The translations under genes and the position numbers were made by a program. The notes beneath the pieces were generated by a model. The model was not told where the DNA came from and did not search any database. It was given only the letters and a program-made list of their open reading frames with translations. A stretch of DNA of 64,000 nucleotides, taken from positions 1 through 64,000 of the forward strand of contig MJGA01000030.1 in assembly GCA_001910725.1 (NCBI GenBank). Reading direction: 5' to 3'. The stretch comes from Phanerodontia chrysosporium. Its lineage: Eukaryota > Basidiomycota > Agaricomycetes > Polyporales > Phanerochaetaceae. Shown here in pieces: positions 56,001-64,000 of this stretch; position 1 is the stretch's first letter; the number at the start of each line of letters is the position of its first letter.

Positions 56001-59000
56001 CGTCGAAGATACGAGTAGCTCCGAAGATAATCAAGGACTCGAACGTTGAACGCATTTTGTCGATAAGCGTGATGAGCCTCAGTGCTCGGAGCGCTTTCAA
56101 TGACCGCGTGAGTCGACTGAGCCCTCCGATGAAGATGAGCCCAGTGGTGACATTGATGACCAACCCAACCATGATGAGGAAGTCCAAGACGTTCCAGATG
56201 CTGCGTATGTAGGCGTTCGGCGTGAAGAGAAAGCCATCGGCGATGATCTTGATCAGGAATTCGACGAAGAGGGAGAGACCGAAGGCAGCTTCCGCAATAT
56301 CGAACCAGGAGCCCCGTACGAGACCATGCTCTTGGTACCATTGCCGACGATACGGCGGGGTTGCGATCCATTCAACTGCGATGCCCGCAATCACGGTCAA
56401 CAGGAGGACCAACTGAAAGATAGGATGCGCGATAGGTGAGGGTGGTGTCCCGAAAATTCGTTCGCCACTGGCCGGAGAGACGAGCTTCTGGCACGCTCTT
56501 CGCAGGGGATTCTTCTGAGAGAATATCCAGAAAGTCTTGTCGTACGTTGGGTGATCCCGGATGAAATCAGCTTTCTGCGCTCGGCGTTCGTAGAGAATGT
56601 CATTGACATCGTCTACTGTCGCGGTCTCATTGTTCAAAGCGGCCAGTACCTCCCTGTATCGGACTGGTTAGATTCTTGTGAAAAGGTCAGAAGGATATTC
56701 ATACAGATGTCTTTCAGTTTCCTCGTCTATCGCGTCATGAGGGGCCGCAACGGAGTCTCGACGATTGCTTCGCAGAGTTGCAAGGGGAACGTCATCATTC
56801 TTCTCGCCTGAGAACAGGTTCTGAAGAATGTTAAGCGACTTCTTCGATATATGTTTCGGTCCGCCAGGTCTGCCTGCGTTCTGTGTGGCAAACGCATGTA
56901 TCAAAACGAGGCGAGGAATGACGTTTGTGCGATAAACGCACCTGAATGCCACTGTGCCGGTCTCTGAAAGGCAGGCTGTAATCCTGCACCAAGCTCTTCT
57001 GCATCGGCAAGACCAGGTTGGACGGCAGCTGATCAACAGCAATGGCCTTTGGCTTCGCTTCAAACCATCGGTACGGGTTCAAGCGCCGTATCCACGGTGC
57101 TCGGGCCTTCTGAGGACGTTGGGCAGCCCAGAAGTGCGAGGCTTGCCGACTGCGCTTCTGCTCCTCAGCGACATCGAAGTTTTCGTTAATGACGGCGATG
57201 AACATTTGGAGGACGATGTCTGCAATTAGCTGGTCAGCTTCAGTCCATAAATTCATAGTCTGTAGGACCGCGCTCACAGTTTGCGAAGAAGAACCAGCCT
57301 GAAATGAAGAGTACAACTATAGCCGACTGCCGCAAGGGCACTTCGGTTGTGGCAGCGTCATAGAGTACATCCGTCCAGTTCTCCGATGAGAACACCTGAT
57401 ATATGCCTAGAAACGAGTTGAAGACCTCGCCCCAGTTGATGAACCTGTCGTCTGCTTCCTGGACATCGCCACGAAGAAGTTGAATCCCAACGAGGGCAGT
57501 GATGTAGTTGATCATGAACAAAAACAGCGACATATTCGCGAGACCGTACATATTCCCGAACACTGCAAGCTATACCATGATATCAGCGACTGGTACCGTC
57601 ATGTAGAATTGGGCTTACCAAGAGAGGTTTCATGCGCGGAATTTCCAAAATAACGCGATAGAACCTCGCTAGCTGGAAGATGGTCAGCCAGGAGTAGACT
57701 GACGAACTGTGGACAGCGGGAATCTGGATGATGGAAGAGCCGACCGCAAGTACGAGATCCAGCCAGTTCTGTCCACGCGCGAAGAAGCCACGATAGTTGG
57801 GAAGGTATGCGGCGAACCGAATCATGATCTCCAGATCGAAGACGAGGGTCAAAGCAAGTTCCCTTTGTCCAAGATCTCCTTGTGAGTCGGTCCCACGTCG
57901 ACATTTCGGGTCGCTTGGAGGACTAACGAGGCCAGAGCAAGGGCAACCCATGCCAGTCGAGTATTATCGTATATCTCCTTCAAGCGATTATGTCTGGCTA
58001 CGCGGCGGCCGTCGACAATCGACCAACCTTCGTCGTCGTGAAGTGCTGGTGCAAGACTGAACAGTGTGAACTGGTTTTCAGGTAGAGTGATCAGAGACAG
58101 ACTCACGGTGCAGCTCCGAACGCGCTCTTGTTCGTGTCCTTGCGAATGGCAGAGAAGGTGTTTGTAATGACGGCGACGAAGAGGTTGATGAGCCAGAAGT
58201 TGAGCACGATGATACAGACGATGAAAAAGAAGCATGACACAAAAAATTCCGAATCCATCATGCTGTACATGAGTGGAGACCACTATGTTTTTGTCAGCAA
58301 GGAACGAGCATAGGATGCAGAATGAGGCTCACCCCATTGGCGGAAGACACGATAAACACCTGCAGGGCGGAATAGTAAATCGTGTCGAAACTCTCAATCC
58401 CGACCTCGGGATTCCCCGAGTTCTCCTGCGAGCGTGGTAAGGGATCGCTCGACAACGATTGGAGCATACGTACCACACAGATCTGTCCGAGTGGACATAC
58501 ATAACCCTTCACCGTTGTGCGCGTGTTGTTTTCTGCTGGCTGGTACGGCATAACCTCCAATGTAGTCGCGTTGATATATGCACCACATTGGTTCCCAAGG
58601 TCTATGTCCCCTTCACCACCTGTGGCCAAGAGGTGACACGTTCGCCGAAAGGAGCCCTTGAACGACTGGATACCGATAATCCTAAACACCGTGGATGTCA
58701 TTATAGACGGGAATAGAAAATGATGTATAGCCTTACGAGAACATGACCATGGCGAAGAGTACGAAATACGCTACACTTGCAAGCAGCGGGCGAGCCGTCT
58801 TCAGAGAGCGCATGATGGTCTGGGTCGTAGGGTTAGATACAAGCACACTGTATACGCTCCCTAACACTCACTGTTGTACCGGAGGTGATGGCAAGAAGCC
58901 GGGTGATTCGAAGCACGCTCAGGGCTCGAAATATGCCGATGTGATAGTTCCCTCGTTCGGCGCCGGTGACGGCTAGACCAAAACATATCCAGAAACTGAG

Positions 59001-60757
59001 CACGGCGACGAAGTCTATCCTCGTCCAACTATGGCGTAGGTAGGGTAGATTACGGTGCGTAGTATCGTGGGCTTTCTGAACACTCAGACGAAACGGTAGA
59101 GAGAGCGTGTCGCCGCTGTTTTCGGACTTGAGAGCCTTGGAGAGGAATGTCGGTTGCGAGGGATTGCGCATGTGTGAATGGATACGTTCCGCCTTCTCCA
59201 TCATTGGAGTTTTGGACTGGACAGTGTCTGAACGTGCGCGCGCAACAGATGGCCGCTTCGGTGTCGCATCCGTGGCAGAAGGCTCCACCGAGGCGGCCAT
59301 TGAATGGTGTGCGAGAGTGAAAGGGCGCGTCAAGTTGTAACGAAAGCGACGAAGGCGTTCCGTTACTGAAGGATTGCGGGACAGTAGTTGAGGCTGTGAA
59401 TGCGAGTGGATGAGCGAAGGGTGACGAGACAATGATACCGGATCGGATGTCGATGGGGGAAGCATGGGGTCTGGAGGTGGTGCAAAGATTGAGGTGAAAA
59501 GAGTGGACGTGGGTATTTCTGGGTCAAGTAGGAATCCCGAAACAGCTATTCGAGCGAACATCTCGAGACTTGTGTACATATATCAGCAGCTGGCATGCGT
59601 CAGGACAAGAAGGTAAGACACGTACGTGAATATCACGAATAGCACAAATAGTGCGTAGTCCTCCCACTGGTGAAAATACCCCTTGACTTTGGGTGGTCGA
59701 ACAAAGCCATCCGGGCCTGCAGGGTAATCTGCAGGTAAGGCGGCGTTTGGGGCCGCCTGTATGGTCAGTACTATTGCGTTGACGATGATGAGCAACAGTA
59801 TTGTCGGCTCGGTCCATCTAGATGACAGTCAATAGTATCCTTCGTTGAGAAAGACGGCACTCACGGATGGATTAGAAACCGGTACATCGCCAACCGTACT
59901 CGGCTCGTAGGCCCCATACAGCACAGCGTCCTACCGCGGACGGGCAAAGCTTTCGACAAGTCAAAGACCTCCGGTTCATACTCCTTCTCCACGCCGTCGT
60001 CCTCCTCGTCAAACTGCTCCTTCTCTGTGACCTTCTCATCAGCATCCGCCAGCCTAACGTGTTCGTCGACACCAATGCCAGCCATATTGACCACGCGGAG
60101 CGACGCGCGCCGTAGGGTTCGCGAAATGGTCGTCAGCCTGTTCCCAGCCTTGCGAAGGGGCGACGGAGACGTGCTGTACCGCGGTATACGCTTGCTGCGC
60201 GTAGTCGAGGCCGAGCGTTCGGGGTCCGCGTTGTCTATGGTGTGCCTCCACCCACTGCTAGTTCCCGGTCTCGACATATTAGCCGTGAGACCTATTTCAT
60301 CGTCGTCCGGGTTAACTTCTGGGTCCGAGACGCGGTACGCAGACGAGATGAGAGAAGCAGAGGACGGCCCCGGTTGAGCCGTTGTATAGGTCCCACCCCC
60401 TGCACTCTGGTACGTGAAACTAGGATGGCCAAACGTGGGACTGTCCTCCTCCGTTGGCGAGAAGAACGGGTCTTCATGGGCTGCCCAGCCGGCTGGGACA
60501 CCCGAAGGTCCCGCGCGCTGCGACGTGCTTGTACGCGGATCAGCATTCGGCAGGTCGAAACGCAGTGGGTCTTCGGTCGTCTCCATGCGCCCCCAGCTTA
60601 GTCTCCGGCGTGCAAAGCTCTCCCTGGTGTCTGTGGGTGCGAGTGCGGGCGATGGTGGTACGGAACTGCCGATGCCAGCAGGCGTTCCAGTCAAGTCTAT
60701 AGCAGAAGATGTCGAAGCCGTTGATCCCCCAGAAAGAGAGTGGTGGTGCCTCTCCAT
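53092..60757 (-). CDS. cch1: Cch1-type voltage-gated calcium channel alpha subunit
   Basis: A long, intron-rich gene: start [11 protein letters not shown] at 60757, stop at 53094-53092 after EAAEEES. A Ser/Pro-rich cytosolic N-terminus is followed by four six-helix repeats. S4-type segments include [12 protein letters not shown] (I), [13 protein letters not shown] (II) and [14 protein letters not shown] (III). Pore loops read SSANGW (I, about 58340), SSENWTD (II, about 57380), SLEGWID (III, about 55725) and TGEGWNQ (IV, split by an intron at about 54660-54710). The filter is therefore Asn-Glu-Glu-Glu, not four Glu. After repeat IV comes an EF-hand-like and IQ-like stretch ([17 protein letters not shown]) and a Ser/Thr-rich tail. 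Cch1 works with Mid1 in the plasma membrane for calcium entry after stress or store depletion. The order of repeats is complete and I see no break. Confidence 0.93.
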
Positions 60758-61088
60758 CGGCCAGACGAGAGAGTGACGAGCCGGTCAGCCAAAAGAAAGC
60801 AAGAGGGAAAGGTTTGGGGTGAGGTTGTGTGTTTGAGAGAAAAACAGTTGCATCAGTACACCGCCAAGCTAACGAGTCGCGAGGGGACGCGAAAAGCTGT
60901 GACCACTGAATTCGCTCCGGTAAGTACTGTTTCTTACTCAGTAACAAGAGCACTTGACCCCCTTTTGTTACTATTCTTACCACCCTTATACAATCTACTT
61001 ACTAGCGTGAGACGAGCCGTAGGATCAATCTTGCTTCCCGCCACCATCTGTCGCCCCTTTCACACTCGGCTGTGTCAGTTCCTCCGCC
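60758..61088. other. divergent promoter region between cch1 and bud32
   Basis: About 330 bp between two divergent start codons; no gene. Confidence 0.5.
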
Positions 61089-62013
61089 ATGCAAGCGGGT
61101 TCTTCGTCACAGGCATTGATTGCCCTGGGAACGCCTATCTCCCAAGGTGCCGAAGCAGCAAGTCAGCTCGCGTCTCGTCCTCCGGATACGCTTTGACATT
61201 CATGTCGACTTGGCCCCGCAGAAAATCTACAGGGCATGTCTTCATCCCGAGCCACTTGGCGTGGCGGGTGGCGAGTCTGCCGGTAACGCAGAATACGTCC
61301 TAGTCAAGCACCGTTTCCACAAGCAATACCGTCACCCGACGCTAGACACGTCGCTGACGAAATCCCGTGTGGCGGGAGAAGCCCGCGCGCTCATGAAATG
61401 CTTGCGCTCCGGGGTCAACGTTCCCGGGATTCGTATGGTCGATGCCGCTCAAGGTGTCCTTGGCATCGAGTGGATCGATGGCCGAAGCGTGCGGTTTCTG
61501 CTTGGCGGTGGCGAGGAAGACGAGGTTGTAGTGGAAGGAGAAGACGTGGACGAAGAGACACCGCTGCCCGAAGAGGACGCGCTCGCGGAGTACAAGGTCT
61601 CGCGAGGTATGTCCCTGCGTTGTTCTCGCTCGCTCCATTGATGCTAAGTGTATCTGGCAGAGCAAGTCATGCAAATGATCGGAACAGAAATCGCAAAGAT
61701 GCACCTCGCAGATATCATCCACGGTGACCTCACGACATCAAACATGATGCTCCGTCGCCCGACGCCATCCACGCCCACTTCACTGATCCTCATCGACTTC
61801 GGGCTCGCCTACACATCCACTCTGGTCGAGGACAAGGCCGTCGACCTCTATGTTCTCGAGCGCGCCTTTGCCTCGACACACCCCGACTCTGAGCCACTCT
61901 TTGCATCTGTCCTTCGAGCGTACGAGAGAAAGATGGGCAAGGAGTGGCTGCCGGTGAGCAGGCGGCTTGATGAGGTCCGCCTTCGCGGGCGCAAGCGCAG
62001 CATGGTAGGCTAG
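61089..62013 (+). CDS. bud32: Bud32/TP53RK-type kinase of the KEOPS/EKC complex
   Basis: Exons 61089-61157, 61222-61606 and 61661-62013 give 268 aa. The first intron starts GCAAGT and ends CCGCAG: a GC-AG intron. It is supported because splicing joins ISQGAEA to KIYRA, the family's nucleotide-binding QGAEA motif. Then come VKHRFHKQYRHPTLD, EARALMKCLR and EWIDGRSVR, the catalytic loop HGDLTTSNM, DFGLAYTS, and the C-terminal RGRKRSMVG. An acidic insert (EEDEVVVEGEDVDEE) sits before the second intron. Bud32 is the atypical kinase/ATPase of KEOPS, needed for the t6A modification of tRNAs and for telomere maintenance. Length is normal for the family and all motifs are intact. Confidence 0.95.
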
Positions 62014-62116
62014 CTGGGCCACTAAGGTTTACAAAGTGTAGATGTAGCAACAAGATTCAATAGCACGAGCGGTGCGTGTGCAATTATGCGATCAATATCA
62101 GCTATGGAGGGGCTAC

Positions 62117-63663
62117 TTAATTGGCCTCGGAGTCAGTGTACTGCGTCTTAGCGAAACCAACTTGCGAGTTGGTCGCATCCAGGACGGTGTAGAAGCGCTG
62201 CATGAACATGTAGCCGTTGATGAAGTCGAAACCCTCGCCACTCTCGCTTCCCAGCTGCAGGGGTTGTCAATCAGTCGCTGCCTTCGTGGGACCACGCAAG
62301 ACGCCACTCACGTCGCCAATGACAAGATAGACATGGTCGTCGTCGCCGCCGAGCGCAGTGTTCAGCGTGCGCGGCCAGATCTGGCCGTTCGCGCTCAGCG
62401 ACCAGGTGTTGCTGCCGATCGTAAAGTCGAGCGGCTGCAGCTTCGCGAACTGGTCCTTCGTCAGGCTGAGCATGCCCGTCTTGCTGTCCTTGACCGCGCC
62501 CGTCGCGTTGACGTACGCCTGGTAGTGGTCGCTCGCGAGCAGTATCATCGTCGTCCCGCTGTCAACGATGCCGCTCGCCTTCGGCGAGATCACCTGGCCG
62601 CCGTACGAGATCGTCTGGTCGATGCCCCAGTAGTCGTTCGCGGGGCTCGCGGACGTGATCGGCGCGTAGCCCACGGGACCCGTGCACTTGCTCGTGTCAG
62701 CGCCGCCGAACGTGAGCGCACCAGACGCCTTCTCTGCGTACGGCGGGTAGAAGAGGCCGATCGCCTCGACGCCGATCTTGCCCTGCGCCTTGAGGTTGTC
62801 CGCGACGGTGGGTATCTGCTCATTCGAGCCATGGATAGTGCCTGCAGTACGTCAGTATACGCGACTCCTGTGCATCTCCCGTGAAGACGCACCCTGTGTC
62901 AAGTCGACGGGCCCGATACCGAGGATTCCGTCGAACGAGCCGTCAAAGCCCGACGATGAGTTCGCGACGCCAATGGACTGGTTCGCGATAACCAGTCCGT
63001 TGCCAAGGTCGACAATGTCGAGGTCTGCAGCGTGCGTAAACAATGGCGATAAGGCGTAATCATCGGAAAGGACAGACATTCTGTTCCAGAAAAGCGTCCA
63101 CTGCCATATGTGGTGCCCTGTGTCGCGTCGCTAGCTCAGCAACGGTGCTTGTGTGTATGGTGAAGCACGTGTACGTACAACCGACTTGCCGGTGTTGTAA
63201 CTGCTGTTCGTCGGCGTGTATGTCTTCTTTGCGCCAATCCAAGTGTTCGAACTTCCGCTGTCAATCAGCAGGGTGTCTATGGTTTCATTTCTAGTCAGAA
63301 AAGCGCCGCGGGAATGAATGACAGCGTGCGACTTGCATTGTGTCGCCGGTTCTCCGACGTTCACTTGGACGGTGAAATCAACCTAGGACACCACTCAGAA
63401 AGCGTGCAAAGGCGATGCTTCGGGTTACTCACCGCGGTGTTCGTTGCGTCTATTGACGCAGACTGCCGCCGCTGAAAGCCACTTGCTTGCATGCGATGCT
63501 TCATGACCATCGCGCGCGACTGGTCAATGTGCACAACCTTCGTCAACTTTGCGAGGTTGATCTCCCCAAGCACGGGCAGCGTCACGGAGAGATCGGCATC
63601 CAGGCCCGGGAGCGCGTGTGCCCCGTACGCGGTCGCCAGGAGGACGAAGGAGAGCAGCTTCAT
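62117..63663 (-). CDS. secreted pepsin-like aspartic protease (family A1)
   Basis: About six exons, minus strand, from MKLLSFVLLATAYGAHA at 63663 (signal peptide) to a TAA at 62119-62117. A ~75-residue propeptide precedes the mature domain, which starts near DFTVQVNVG. The two catalytic motifs are present: LLIDSGSSNTWIG (about 63275-63235; DSG where DTG is usual) and GIVDSGTTMIL (about 62575-62545). Between them lie FDGILGIGPVDLTQG and GALTFGG. The last exon ends FINGYMFMQRFYTVLD...GFAKTQY, the usual C-terminal lobe. DSG in both lobes resembles polyporopepsin-type enzymes of wood-decay fungi. It is expected to act outside the cell at acid pH. No break seen. Confidence 0.92.
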
Positions 63664-64000
63664 AGCGGAGAGTTAGAGACTGTAAATAAAGGAAAGGCTG
63701 GGGAAAAGAGCGACTAGAGAGTGAGATGCTGGACGAACAAAGCAGGGTATATATGCGAGGGGAACGACGCACTCATCACGAGCATCTCGATAGGAACCCT
63801 GAGCGCGGAAGTAGGTATTCCCTCGCCAGAATGGACGGCTTCTCCGAGAGACGAGGGCGTCGTTCGGTTCGGGCGTGGATCATGCTTCACGCTTACGCGC
63901 ATCGCAACCGCGCGCTGGGTGGCGACCACACTGCGAGCACGCCCGCGACTGGTGCAGGACAGGGCAAGGGCCCTCGTTTGCGTGGAGCGTCATAGGCCAA
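63664..64000. other. upstream region of the aspartic protease gene
   Basis: Contains a TATA-like tatatatg at about 63748-63755 (read on the minus strand), about 85-92 bp before the ATG. No further gene seen to the window edge. Confidence 0.45.

Overview
This is nuclear DNA from a filamentous basidiomycete, most likely an Agaricomycete and possibly one of the Polyporales; the order is inferred from overall character only. Genes are dense, lie on both strands, and are split by many introns of about 50-65 bp with GT(R)NGT donors. Coding DNA is GC-rich. Several lineage-expanded families typical of mushroom-forming fungi sit beside ordinary eukaryotic housekeeping genes.

The left half (1-35.5 kb) is accessory in character. 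It starts with a 5'-incomplete gene for a low-complexity AT-hook protein. A tandem array of four protein-kinase-like genes follows (4.35-13.57 kb). The first three are intact three-exon genes. The fourth is split by an 865-bp inverted-repeat transposable element that sits between an exact 7-bp target duplication. A convergent single-pass membrane protein gene lies between copies 3 and 4, and sequence relics of it lie downstream of copies 1 and 2. Next come three paralogous P-loop NTPase genes (13.7-26.5 kb: one on minus, two on plus), with a MYND-finger gene among them. All three share the same exon plan, including a 6-nt micro-exon just before the Walker A region. A GH105-like secreted hydrolase gene is flanked by two small paralogous minus-strand genes of unknown function. 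A membrane-anchored histidine acid phosphatase gene closes this half.

The right half (37-64 kb) is mainly conserved: SMC2 (condensin), a DUF262-domain protein, an OMA1-type M48 metallopeptidase, an EI24/RRT8-like membrane protein, eIF3a, the Cch1-type voltage-gated cation channel, the KEOPS kinase Bud32, and a pepsin-like secreted aspartic protease.

The best candidate for an undescribed system is the P-loop NTPase cluster. Its members share an N-terminal helical domain (absent in one copy), a Walker A of the form QSSGTGKSR, a Walker B, and a long C-terminal domain that I cannot assign. For the three NTPases, three kinase copies, eIF3a and Bud32, my exon models sum to whole codons throughout. 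For other multi-exon genes I give the span and key exons, with some splice junctions unresolved. I saw no rRNA gene, no convincing tRNA gene and no CRISPR array.
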